Positions 50,808 through 58,942 of a DNA stretch of 64,000 nt are shown here, piece by piece. The translations under genes and the position numbers were made by a program. The stretch covers positions 27,419 to 91,418 of the forward strand of contig JAENYO010000010.1 of assembly GCA_016841745.1 (NCBI GenBank). The letters run 5' to 3'. How positions within the stretch are numbered: position 1 is the stretch's first letter; each line of letters starts with the position of its first letter. The notes beneath the pieces are model-generated. The model did not search any database, was not told the DNA's origin, and was given only the letters and a program-made list of their open reading frames with translations. This stretch comes from Acetomicrobium hydrogeniformans. GTDB taxonomy: Bacteria; Synergistota; Synergistia; Synergistales; JAFGMB01.

Positions 50808-51023
50808 TTAGTTTTCGTTTTTTTTCAGCATCTCTTTTTCTATTTCTGTAAGATATTTTTTCCATAGCCATAACGCAAATACTGCAGAAGAAGTACCCCC
50901 CGTAAGTCCGACAATTATGAGGTCGGGTCTTCCCTTGTCTAAAAAGTATCCCCCCAATCCTGCCAGGGCATGTCCATAGAACACGATTGAAGCGATAGAA
51001 AGAACAAGAATAGTTAACCGCAT
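50808..51023 (-). CDS. Small two-helix membrane protein (AtpZ/AtpI-like)
   Basis: About 71 residues with two predicted helices: residues 3-25 (LTILVLSIASIVFYGHALAG) and 33-52 (DLIIVGLTGGTSSAVFALWLW), then a charged tail. The GLGGYFLDKGRPD loop between helices resembles AtpZ/AtpI-family proteins encoded near F-type ATP synthase operons, but no atp genes are here, so the match is tentative. The ATG at 51023 follows AAGGGGGTGG; the longer ORF from 51110 lacks an SD and would add a non-membrane leader. Divergent from the GntR regulator. Confidence 0.6.
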   Translation of the reverse strand: MRLTILVLSIASIVFYGHALAGLGGYFLDKGRPDLIIVGLTGGTSSAVFALWLWKKYLTEIEKEMLKKNEN

Positions 51024-51256
51024 TTTCCCACCCCCTTTCAGGAGTTCCGTTTGTTCAAGAACCAAAAGCATTATACACTCCCCTGACTTTTCAAATAGTG
51101 AAGATATCACTTTCTTTGAGTTTGCGGGAACATTATCGAGACTTGTGTACTTTACGGTTATATGTTAATGTTACATCCGTTTATACATGATTGACTCTTA
51201 TACAATTCTGTATGTTCTTTTCAATTCTGAACTTTCTAGTGAAGGAGGAACAATCC

Positions 51257-51910
51257 ATGAGAGAACCTCGTCTCTATACCACATCGGCAGATTACGCATA
51301 CCAGGAATTAAGACACAAGATTATAACAAAGCAGTTAAAGCCGGGACAAAGGCTGCCTGAAGTTAATATTGCTGTTCAAATGGGAGTTAGCAGAACACCA
51401 GTGAGAGAAGCTTTAAGAAGACTTGCCAGTGAGGGTCTTGTTATTATAATTCCGAACAGCGGAGCCAGACTTGCCGCTCCTACTACCCGGGAGATAAGAG
51501 ATACTTACATGGTCCGGGAACAATTAGAAACCCTTGCTGTAAGGCTTGCGGTTGAAAATATTTCTGACAGGCACCTCAGAAGGCTTGAGGAAGCCATGGT
51601 AGAAGAGGTCCGATCAATTGAGGACAGAGATCTTGAAGCCTATCTGGAAGTCAACGAATCTTTTCACAAGGCTATTGCTGACGCGAGCGGAAATCGAGTA
51701 TTGTCTGAGTATATCGAAAATATCCTTGCCCGTACAAATGCTTATGTAGTTTTCTACGATCCCTTCTATGAACTTGAATCCCACCCCAGCATAGATGAAC
51801 ACAGAGCTATACTGGCAGCGCTCAAGCAGCGCGATGCCGAAAAATGTGTTGAACTGGTAAGAGGACACCTGAAAAATGCCATCGAAGGATTGAGAACTCC
51901 AGAGAAGTAG
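51257..51910 (+). CDS. GntR-family transcriptional regulator, FCD domain
   Basis: About 217 residues. The N-terminal winged helix (residues 12-78) has ADYAYQELRHKIITKQLKPGQRLPEVNIAVQMGVSRTPVREALRRLASEGLV, the FadR-subfamily consensus. Residues 90-210 are the all-helical FCD ligand domain with metal-binding candidates: Asp near 126 region, His in FHKAIADASGN and HRAILAALKQRDAEKCVELVRGHL. These regulators usually sense a small carboxylate. The ATG at 51257 follows GAAGGAGGA; the ORF start at 51191 has none. The DegT-family gene lies 148 bp downstream after a terminator, so regulation of it is not certain. Confidence 0.9.
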   Translation: MREPRLYTTSADYAYQELRHKIITKQLKPGQRLPEVNIAVQMGVSRTPVREALRRLASEGLVIIIPNSGARLAAPTTREIRDTYMVREQLETLAVRLAVENISDRHLRRLEEAMVEEVRSIEDRDLEAYLEVNESFHKAIADASGNRVLSEYIENILARTNAYVVFYDPFYELESHPSIDEHRAILAALKQRDAEKCVELVRGHLKNAIEGLRTPEK

Positions 51911-51936
51911 TTTCCAGGGGCTGAATTTAATTATTC

Positions 51937-51964
51937 GGGGACAGCTTGTCTGTCCTCTTTTTTT
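51937..51964 (+). terminator. Rho-independent terminator
   Basis: GGACAG-CTTGT-CTGTCC stem followed by a T run, 27 bp after the GntR stop. The stem is short but the T run is strong. Confidence 0.75.
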
Positions 51965-52058
51965 ATGCAAAAATCTATCAGTTTATAGGGAGAATAAATA
52001 GTGGTGCCTGAATTTAAAGTTAAAACCATAAATTTTCAATATGCCAAGGAGGTAAATT

Positions 52059-53198
52059 ATGAAGGAACGGAACCTGCCTTCCCTTGATCTGAAACGAAAT
52101 TATGCCAGGATCAAGGATGAAATTAAAGAAGCCGTTAACTCAGTGCTTGAAAGTCAGTATTTTATCATGGGCCCAGAAGTCAAGGCCTTTGAGAACGAAG
52201 TTGCCTCCTACCTGGAGGTCGAACATGCTATAGGCTGTGCCTCCGGAACAGATGCCCTTGTCCTGGCTCTTATGGCTCTTGGCATTAAGGAAGGGGACGA
52301 GGTTATTACAACTCCTTACAGTTTTTTTGCTACGGCCAGTTGTATAACAAGGGTAGGAGCACGCCCCGTATTTGTTGATGTGGATCCTCAGACCTATATA
52401 ATGGATATGGATCAGGTTATGGAGAAAACATCAGATAAAACCAGGGCTGTACTGCCGGTCCATATATTTGGACAGATGGCACCTTTGGAAAATTGCATGA
52501 AAAAACTTGCATCAAAGGGAATTGATGTTATAGAAGATGCAGCGCAGGCTTTCGGTTCCTGGAGACGGGTAGGAAATACCATTATAAGGGCAGGTTCATG
52601 GGGTAAGGCTGGATGTTATTCCTTCTTCCCGACGAAAAACCTTGGAGCTTTCGGCGATGGGGGAATGATAGTTTCTCCTGATGACGATCTGGCACAGAGG
52701 CTGTACCGCCTGAGAGTGCATGGTGAAGGTAAGACATATTATCATGAAGAGGTAGGCCTTAATAGTCGTCTGGATGCCATTCAGGCAGCGGTTCTCAGAG
52801 TCAAACTCAGACATCTGGATGTATGGACAGAAGAACGGAGATTGGTCGCAGACAGATATAATACCCTCTTTGGGGAGTATGGCCTTCTGGATCTGGTCAA
52901 GCCTCCTGTTGAGCTGGATGGAAATTATCATATATATCACCAGTACGTTTGTACTGCTGAAAAAAGAAACGATCTTCAGGCTTTTCTTGCGGGAAAAGGT
53001 ATCACAACAAGGATTTATTATCCCCTTAGTCTTCACCAGCAACATTGCTTTGAATATCTCGGATACCGGACAGGTGATTTCCCCGTATCCGAAGAACTTG
53101 CCTCAAAGACCATAGCCCTTCCTATATTCCCTGAAATTACACCGGAAGAACAGGAGTGGGTTATATCTTCAATGGCAGAGTTCTATGGGAAAGAATAA
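52059..53198 (+). CDS. DegT/DnrJ/EryC1 family aminotransferase
   Basis: Fold-type I PLP enzyme, 379 residues, of the sugar aminotransferase family. SVLESQYFIMGPEVKAFENEVASYL near residue 27, GCASGTDALVLALMALG near 60, DVDPQTYIMD near 107, PVHIFGQMA near 132, DAAQAFGSW and the PLP lysine in SFFPTKNLGAFGDGG near 192 are all present. It normally transfers the amino group of glutamate to a keto-sugar nucleotide for surface polysaccharides. No sugar-nucleotide epimerase or glycosyltransferase is nearby, which is unusual. SD AAGGAGG. The substrate cannot be inferred here. Confidence 0.92.
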   Translation: MKERNLPSLDLKRNYARIKDEIKEAVNSVLESQYFIMGPEVKAFENEVASYLEVEHAIGCASGTDALVLALMALGIKEGDEVITTPYSFFATASCITRVGARPVFVDVDPQTYIMDMDQVMEKTSDKTRAVLPVHIFGQMAPLENCMKKLASKGIDVIEDAAQAFGSWRRVGNTIIRAGSWGKAGCYSFFPTKNLGAFGDGGMIVSPDDDLAQRLYRLRVHGEGKTYYHEEVGLNSRLDAIQAAVLRVKLRHLDVWTEERRLVADRYNTLFGEYGLLDLVKPPVELDGNYHIYHQYVCTAEKRNDLQAFLAGKGITTRIYYPLSLHQQHCFEYLGYRTGDFPVSEELASKTIALPIFPEITPEEQEWVISSMAEFYGKE

Positions 53199-53353
53199 CC
53201 CTGACCAAGATTGACCAATCTGTCTGAAATGTGTAAAATACTGATTGCAGATCTCTCTGGGCAGTGTAACCTGTAAAGATATCGGGCAAGCGGTCCTCAG
53301 TGATGAAATTGGCAACAGTATATAACACAGATATATATTGGGGGTGATGGGAT

Positions 53354-54049
53354 ATGTTCCCATTCTTTTTTGATCCAACATTTATGCTTCTCATACCTGC
53401 TCTTCTCTTTGCACTTTGGGCTCAGTCTCAGGTAAAGGGAGCTTATGCTAAATACAGCAGGGTTTTTTCCAGACAGGGCACAACTTCTGAAGAAGTTGCA
53501 AGGATTCTGTTGAATCAATTTGATCTTGGTCATGTCCCGGTAAATAAAATTCCGGGTAATCTTACAGATCATTATGATCCGAGGAATAAATCCTTGAGTC
53601 TTTCCCAGGGCGTGTACGGTAGTTCAAGCATTGCAGCTATAGGAGTAGCAGCCCATGAAGTCGGCCATGCTATCCAGGATAAGTCAGATTACCTTCCCCT
53701 GAAGCTGCGAAATGCTGTTGTGCCTGTAGTAAGTATAGGCTCAACAATGGCTTTTCCCCTGTTTTTCATAGGTCTCCTCTTCAGGGGGCAGATGCTTATG
53801 GATCTGGGAATCCTGCTCTTCCTTGGTGTTATTGTTTTTCATCTTATAACTCTGCCTGTTGAGTTCGATGCGAGTTCCAGGGCCTTGAGGGTGCTTGCTG
53901 ATACAGGTCTTTTAGCCAGTGATGAGATCGGAGGAGCAAGGGCAGTTCTCCGCGCAGCTTCCCTGACCTATGTATCCGCCACAGTTATGGCTTTTGCACA
54001 GCTCTTACGTCTTGTCCTTCTCAGGGGAATGTTTGGTAGCCGGGATTGA
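53354..54049 (+). CDS. YugP-type membrane zinc metallopeptidase
   Basis: A 231-residue membrane protein of the Zn_peptidase_2 family. An N-terminal helix (PTFMLLIPALLFALWAQ) starts it; the zinc motif VAAHEVGHAIQDK lies near residue 100; helices follow near 120-140 and 145-165; the third ligand region LPVEFDASSRALRVLADTGLL near 170 is the family's EFDAS motif. The membrane-facing peptidase role is inferred and substrates are unknown. SD GGGGTGATGG precedes the ATG. It has its own terminator and may be transcribed separately from the downstream string. Confidence 0.88.
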   Translation: MFPFFFDPTFMLLIPALLFALWAQSQVKGAYAKYSRVFSRQGTTSEEVARILLNQFDLGHVPVNKIPGNLTDHYDPRNKSLSLSQGVYGSSSIAAIGVAAHEVGHAIQDKSDYLPLKLRNAVVPVVSIGSTMAFPLFFIGLLFRGQMLMDLGILLFLGVIVFHLITLPVEFDASSRALRVLADTGLLASDEIGGARAVLRAASLTYVSATVMAFAQLLRLVLLRGMFGSRD

Positions 54050-54087
54050 GTTTTTTGCTGTTTCCGGGTGACGTATGATGTATTATG

Positions 54088-54120
54088 ATGAGGTGGCTAT
54101 ATAGAGCCACCTCATTTTCT
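54088..54120 (+). terminator. Rho-independent terminator
   Basis: ATGAGGTGGCT-ATATAG-AGCCACCTCAT, an 11-bp stem followed by TTTT, after the YugP-type gene. Confidence 0.88.
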
Positions 54121-54144
54121 ATATGAAAGGATTTTATTTAAAAG

Positions 54145-54837
54145 ATGCCTTTAATAATTTTACTTCTTCTGTTTTTTGTTATGCCATGGTTGGCCCTTAT
54201 TCTTCTCATTTTTTTTCTGCTTTCAATGTTTCTCCTTGTTCCTCTTGGTTTTGCCGGTAGGTCTGTTTTATGGCTTATCCTGGGTCCAACCCATCTGTTA
54301 AAGCTTATGTTTAACAGGAAGGTAAGACAGAATCATGCATTGGAACATGGAACTATACATATCATAGAGGAGCGTTTCGGAAGTGCAAATATCGAAGGGA
54401 TGGCTTTTGAAAATGGTTTCACCCTGAAAGTGGGCCTTGATCCCCAGATAGTTCTAAATGCTTCCAGATCAGCTCTTAAAAGGATGCAGAATGGAGAAAC
54501 GGCTCTTGCAGTACATCCCAGGTGTGGGACAACAATAGTTGTTATCAATGTGCTATCTTCAGTGATCTTTCTGCTCCTTCTTTTTCTCAGCGGTAATCTG
54601 GGTTTTATAAATGTATTGCTGGCACTTATGATAGCCAACTTCATCGGACCTTTTACAAGCCGGTTTGTACAATCTTTTGTTACGACACTTAAAGATGTTT
54701 CAGATCTCGAGATAACAGGAGTTGAAGTCAGGAATGGTTCCAGGTCTGTGGGTGGTATTACCATCCTGGGTTCCGCCGAGTTGTTCGTTGCTACCAGATC
54801 TGGAGACAGGATTATCATACCGGAGATATTGGACTGA
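54145..54837 (+). CDS. DUF6391-type membrane protein
   Basis: A 230-residue protein opening with two hydrophobic segments (residues 2-50), then the motif KVRQNHALEHGTIHIIEERFG near residue 62, which is the mark of the DUF6391 family (NHALEHATIH). Two more hydrophobic segments lie near 130-155 and 158-175. The His/Glu-rich motif is suggestive of metal binding, but the function is not known to me. The SD is weak (AAAGGA far upstream). Its stop overlaps the rsmB start, so the pair is translationally coupled and it probably heads the rsmB-to-recA string. Confidence 0.7.
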   Translation: MPLIILLLLFFVMPWLALILLIFFLLSMFLLVPLGFAGRSVLWLILGPTHLLKLMFNRKVRQNHALEHGTIHIIEERFGSANIEGMAFENGFTLKVGLDPQIVLNASRSALKRMQNGETALAVHPRCGTTIVVINVLSSVIFLLLLFLSGNLGFINVLLALMIANFIGPFTSRFVQSFVTTLKDVSDLEITGVEVRNGSRSVGGITILGSAELFVATRSGDRIIIPEILD

Positions 54838-56153
54838 TGAGGGGCATTGAAGTTTCAACCCTCATTCTTAAGGATGTCCGGAGAGGGTTGTTTGCAAGTG
54901 AATCAATCCGCAGGCATGGTAAAGACCTTTCTGCTTCGGATAGGACTCTTTTATCCCTTCTTGTATATTCCAGTCTGCGAAGAACTGAACTTTGGGAAAA
55001 TATTGCATTCAGATTCCTCAAGTTACCGATCAAAAAGCTTTCTCCAGATGTGAGGGATGTCCTTGTTCTTGGAACAGCCGGGATACTTGATCTTCGTCAT
55101 TTTTCATCCAGAGTTCTTGTAAATGGCTTGGTCCAGTCTTTGAAAGCCCGAGGAAATACTGGCGGTGCCAAATTAGTAAACGCTGTTTTGAGAAGGGTTT
55201 CAGAAGAAGGAGATCAAATCCTTGAGAGTCTAGAAAAGAATGAAAACTTTCAAGAAAGGGCCCTGGTCTGTGGTGTACCTTACTGGATTGTCCTTCGTTG
55301 GCAGAAATATATGGATAGTTCATCTCTCCTAAAACTTCTGAAACTTCACCGTATGAGATCCTACCTTTCTCTCAGGGCCTTTCCTGGAGATAAAATTGAT
55401 GATCTCGTCAAAAACCTCAGAAATGATGGGTATAGATCCTGGCCTTCCACTCTGGTTCAAGGTGCTATCAGACTGTCTGGCTCAGCTTATCCTCCAGCGC
55501 TCCCGGGGTTTGCTTCTGGTTACGTGACACCGCAGAGTGAATCTTCAATGATGGTAGGGAAAGTCGTTAGCCGATTATGGAATGGTGGTCATATAATTGA
55601 CATGTGTACGGGCAGGGGAATAAAACTTGGGCAGATAGCCCAGATGCTTCCGGGTGTTTCTATGGAAGGTTGGGAGATATCCCTTGGGAGGGCAAGAGCT
55701 GCAGAAAAAGAGATGAAACGACTGGGTATTGGTGATAACGTGTCCATAAGGACAGGTGACTCCCTGACACTGAAAACTGATCTAACTCCTGGCCTTGTAC
55801 TTCTGGATGCACCATGTTCAGGAAGTGGAACCTGGAATCGGCATCCCGAATCCAAGTGGAAACTTTCAAGTAAAATCCTGCAAAATAGCTCTTCACTCCA
55901 GAAAAAATTGCTTCATAAGGCTCTTTCGATGGTTGCACCTGGAGGAGTTGTGGTCTACGCTACTTGTAGCCTGCTGAGGGATGAGAATGAAGATGTAATT
56001 CTGAACGTTCTGAAGGAACGAAAGAATTGTCATTATGTTAATATTTCATTACAAAATCGTCATATCAGACAGGGAGAACTTTTTGGTATTTACACATGGC
56101 CAGATCTTCCATGGCTTGACGGTTTCTTCATCGCAGCTATTTCTAAAGACTGA
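54837..56153 (+). CDS. rsmB: 16S rRNA (cytosine-967-C5)-methyltransferase-like
   Basis: RsmB/Sun-type enzyme, 438 residues. A NusB-like helical RNA-binding domain (residues 1-130) is followed by the PUA-like connecting part and a Rossmann methyltransferase domain: IIDMCTGRGIKLGQIAQML near 255 (SAM), DAPCSGSGTWNRHPESKW near 324 with the release Cys, and YATCSLLRDENE near 376 with the catalytic Cys. It methylates C5 of a cytosine in small-subunit rRNA. The MCTGRGIK text differs from the common DxCAAPGGK, so the target or rate may differ. Overlaps the upstream gene by a base or so. Confidence 0.9.
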   Translation: MRGIEVSTLILKDVRRGLFASESIRRHGKDLSASDRTLLSLLVYSSLRRTELWENIAFRFLKLPIKKLSPDVRDVLVLGTAGILDLRHFSSRVLVNGLVQSLKARGNTGGAKLVNAVLRRVSEEGDQILESLEKNENFQERALVCGVPYWIVLRWQKYMDSSSLLKLLKLHRMRSYLSLRAFPGDKIDDLVKNLRNDGYRSWPSTLVQGAIRLSGSAYPPALPGFASGYVTPQSESSMMVGKVVSRLWNGGHIIDMCTGRGIKLGQIAQMLPGVSMEGWEISLGRARAAEKEMKRLGIGDNVSIRTGDSLTLKTDLTPGLVLLDAPCSGSGTWNRHPESKWKLSSKILQNSSSLQKKLLHKALSMVAPGGVVVYATCSLLRDENEDVILNVLKERKNCHYVNISLQNRHIRQGELFGIYTWPDLPWLDGFFIAAISKD

Positions 56154-56167
56154 TAGGAGGTCTTTTT

Positions 56168-57292
56168 ATGAAAAAAATATTCAGATGGTCCATGATTCTT
56201 GTCCTTCTCGTGATCGTAGGAGCAGGAGCGACTGTTATCCATACTATTTTCTGGGGAGGAGGGAATGAAGCTGTACCTCCTATGAGAGGAATATCTGTCC
56301 TTGATGCAGTTAGCCAGATAGAACGAATGGGGCTTGAGGTAAGAGTGGAGCAGGTGGATTCCACTTTTCCCTCTGGAACTGTTCTGTCGCAGTGGCCTGA
56401 ACCTGGAACGAGAATAGGCAGAAATAAGGTAGTAATACTGAAAGTAAGCAAGGGCGGTCACCGGACATCTCTACCGGATGTAAGAGGTCTTGAAAAGGAT
56501 CAGGCTGTAAAAAAACTCCAGGGATTGGGATTTAGCATAGGAGATATCCTCAAGATCAATGATGATACAAAACCCCTCGGAGTCGTGCTTGCCCAGAGTC
56601 CCTCCGCTCCTGCTATGGTAGAGAAGGGACAGAAGATAGATCTTATGATAAGTAAGGGGCCTGCTGTTGCCGGAGGGAAGGTTTCAGTTCCTGATGTACT
56701 TCAGCGAGAGGAAATAGTTGCGCAAAAACTGATTCAGGAAAGTGGTCTTATAGTTTCTAATGTTGAGTATATACTTACCATGAATACCCCCCAGGGAATG
56801 GTCATGGGGTTGTCCCCCAAGGCCGGTACTCTGGTTAATCCAGGGAGTGGAGTTATACTCAGGGTTGCAAAAGAAGGCGTCCCTGAAACTGCCAAGACAG
56901 AACCGCCTGTCAAGGAGAAGGCTGTTAGAGTATCCATGCCTGGAATGGCAAAGACTGAACCGAGCTCACAACCTGTTCAGCAGCCTTCCAGTCTGGAATC
57001 GCAAAACTCCGGAGAAACTGAAGTTGCTCCCCTGGAAACAGTACCTGAAGAGGTCAAAAAGCCTGAAGCAGAGATTCCAGGGAAAACTGCAAAAATAAGG
57101 TATCAGGTCCCGCCCCTTACCAAACCTCTTCAATTGAAGATAGAGCTGATAGATATCTCAGGTAGTCGAATTATACTGGATAAGGCTGTTAAGGGTGGAG
57201 AATATATTTCTATCAATGAAACCTATGGACAGGAAGCAGTAGTTACCATATACCTTGGTGGTGAATTCGTATGGCAGGAAAAATATCGTTGA
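56168..57292 (+). CDS. PASTA-domain membrane-anchored protein
   Basis: A 374-residue bitopic protein. A basic start and one hydrophobic helix (residues 7-28) anchor it, then three PASTA domains (about 38-100, 102-168 and 172-240; VPPMRGISVLDAVSQIERMGLEV and SLPDVRGLEKDQAVKKLQGLGF are typical). A Pro/Glu/Thr-rich linker (245-310) and a beta-rich C-terminal piece follow. PASTA domains bind muropeptides or lipid II stems. No kinase or transpeptidase domain is attached. It lies between rsmB and rpe, the slot of the PASTA kinase PrkC in many Firmicutes. SD TAGGAGGT; it overlaps rpe by 22 bp. Confidence 0.88.
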   Translation: MKKIFRWSMILVLLVIVGAGATVIHTIFWGGGNEAVPPMRGISVLDAVSQIERMGLEVRVEQVDSTFPSGTVLSQWPEPGTRIGRNKVVILKVSKGGHRTSLPDVRGLEKDQAVKKLQGLGFSIGDILKINDDTKPLGVVLAQSPSAPAMVEKGQKIDLMISKGPAVAGGKVSVPDVLQREEIVAQKLIQESGLIVSNVEYILTMNTPQGMVMGLSPKAGTLVNPGSGVILRVAKEGVPETAKTEPPVKEKAVRVSMPGMAKTEPSSQPVQQPSSLESQNSGETEVAPLETVPEEVKKPEAEIPGKTAKIRYQVPPLTKPLQLKIELIDISGSRIILDKAVKGGEYISINETYGQEAVVTIYLGGEFVWQEKYR

Positions 57293-57975
57293 AGAACAAA
57301 GGGCCCATTATAGCCCCATCTCTTCTTTCTGCAGATCCTCTGGCAGTTTCTGAAAGTATAAAAAGTCTTGGAGGTCTTCATGACTGGATACATGTTGATG
57401 TCATGGATGGACATTTTGTCCCAAATATCTCTTATGGCCCGGCGTTGGTTTCAGCTCTGAAAAAACATTATCCGGCTGAGGTCCTGGATGTTCATCTCAT
57501 GGTGGATTCTCCTGAAAACTTCATAGAACCCTTTGCAGAGGCAGGGGCTGACTATCTTACTGTTCATGTTGAGTCTACCAGGCACCTTCATCGCCTTCTT
57601 TGCAGGATAAAGGAGCTTGGGTGTAAGCCTGGAGTTACCCTGAACCCAGCAACACCGGTAGAAATTATCCGACCTGTCCTGCACCTGGTAGATATGGTTC
57701 TAGTCATGTCTGTTAATCCTGGTTTTGGAGGACAGAGTTTCATCCCTGAAGTTATGCAAAAGATTATTTCTCTCTGTAGGTGGAGAATAGTATCCGACCT
57801 TGATTTTCTTATTGAGATAGATGGAGGCATAGGTATTGATAATATGCAAGAAGTAGTTCGTTCCGGCTGTGATGTTCTGGTTATGGGCAGTGCTATTCTG
57901 GGGAAAGCAGAGCCTGCTGAAGAAATAATGAAGATGCGCAAGATTCTTAAGGAGGAAGGTCTTGATGAAAGATAG
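57271..57975 (+). CDS. rpe: Ribulose-phosphate 3-epimerase
   Basis: A 234-residue TIM-barrel enzyme interconverting ribulose 5-phosphate and xylulose 5-phosphate. IAPSLLSADPL near residue 11 gives the first strand, WIHVDVMDGHFVPNISYGP near 35 has metal His and Asp, DVHLMVDSPENFIEPFAEAGADYLTVHVES near 72 supplies the next His, VLVMSVNPGFGGQSFIPEVM near 145 and IEIDGGIG near 186 the last Asp. All catalytic residues are present. Its start lies inside the PASTA gene, so translation is coupled. It overlaps the rodZ-like gene at the 3' end. Confidence 0.95.
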   Translation: MAGKISLKNKGPIIAPSLLSADPLAVSESIKSLGGLHDWIHVDVMDGHFVPNISYGPALVSALKKHYPAEVLDVHLMVDSPENFIEPFAEAGADYLTVHVESTRHLHRLLCRIKELGCKPGVTLNPATPVEIIRPVLHLVDMVLVMSVNPGFGGQSFIPEVMQKIISLCRWRIVSDLDFLIEIDGGIGIDNMQEVVRSGCDVLVMGSAILGKAEPAEEIMKMRKILKEEGLDER

Positions 57976-58942
57976 AGCAAAAGCGCTTGCAGACCTTGGA
58001 AATGAGATAAGAGCCATAAGGGAAGAAAAGGGGTTTACCCTTGACGATGCAACAGCAGTTACAAAGATAAGGACAAACTTCCTTGAGGATATAGAAAATG
58101 GAGTTTTAGATAATTTCCCGGGAAATGTATATGTAAGGGGATTCATTAAAAGTTATCTTCGTTTTCTTGGTGCAGAGGATCTTTGGCCTCAGTTTAAGCC
58201 ATATATTTTTTCAGAAGAGGTAGTTGGTGCACCAGATCTTGTTCTTGGCACCTGTACCCCCCCCGCAAGGGGTTTCAAGCAGGCATCCCGGCTCTGGATG
58301 ATCATTGTCCTTCTGATGATAATAGCGGGTTTCGGCTGGTATGGCTGGTCTGCCTGGTCTAACAGGGATGAGTCTTACAGTGGAATTCAGAAAATCGTTT
58401 CTTCTGAAGAAGAGGTAGTAGCAACAGTGGAAGAAAAAATATCTGAACCATCAAGCCAGGTGAAAAAGGTAGAATCAGCCATTGTTATTTCCTCAGAGGA
58501 TGACCTTCTAAAAAGTTCCGGGGATACCTTTTTCAGCACTGGTACTGTTTCAGGTGACGAAAGTCCGTCTATGACGGGCATGATTGTTGCAAATGATGAA
58601 ACTAAACTGGATTTACCCCTTTCGGCTGGTCCAATTGATAATTCGCCATCTACTCCGATGGTAAAGAGCGAGCCTGAAATAGACAATATTCTTATTATCT
58701 CAACTACCAGGGATTGCTGGGTAAAACTTTCAGGTCCAGAAAATACCATTTTTCAGGGAGTAATAAAGGGTAATGCTTCCAGAGAATTTGAAATAACCGA
58801 GAAGACCGAAGTTACTTATGGTCGTCCGGGTAGTGTCAGCATATCTTTTCGTGGAGAAGACCTTGGTAATCCGGGAAAAGGTGGTAGTGTCGAGCATTGG
58901 TTCTATTCTCCAGATGGATCAAAAGGCAGGATAAGCAATTAA
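57965..58942 (+). CDS. rodZ: RodZ-like cytoskeletal membrane protein
   Basis: A 325-residue bitopic protein with RodZ architecture. A cytoplasmic HTH_25 domain (residues 8-80: LGNEIRAIREEKGFTLDDATAVTKIRTNFLEDIENG, NFPGNVYVRGFIKSYLRFLG), one membrane helix near 112-130 (LWMIIVLLMIIAGFGWYGW), a Ser/Glu-rich periplasmic linker and a C-terminal DUF4115-like beta domain (ILIISTTRDCWVKL...). RodZ ties MreB filaments to the envelope during elongation. AAGGAGGAAGG precedes the ATG at 57965. The TAA stop shares a base with the rimO start. Confidence 0.9.
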   Translation: MKDRAKALADLGNEIRAIREEKGFTLDDATAVTKIRTNFLEDIENGVLDNFPGNVYVRGFIKSYLRFLGAEDLWPQFKPYIFSEEVVGAPDLVLGTCTPPARGFKQASRLWMIIVLLMIIAGFGWYGWSAWSNRDESYSGIQKIVSSEEEVVATVEEKISEPSSQVKKVESAIVISSEDDLLKSSGDTFFSTGTVSGDESPSMTGMIVANDETKLDLPLSAGPIDNSPSTPMVKSEPEIDNILIISTTRDCWVKLSGPENTIFQGVIKGNASREFEITEKTEVTYGRPGSVSISFRGEDLGNPGKGGSVEHWFYSPDGSKGRISN

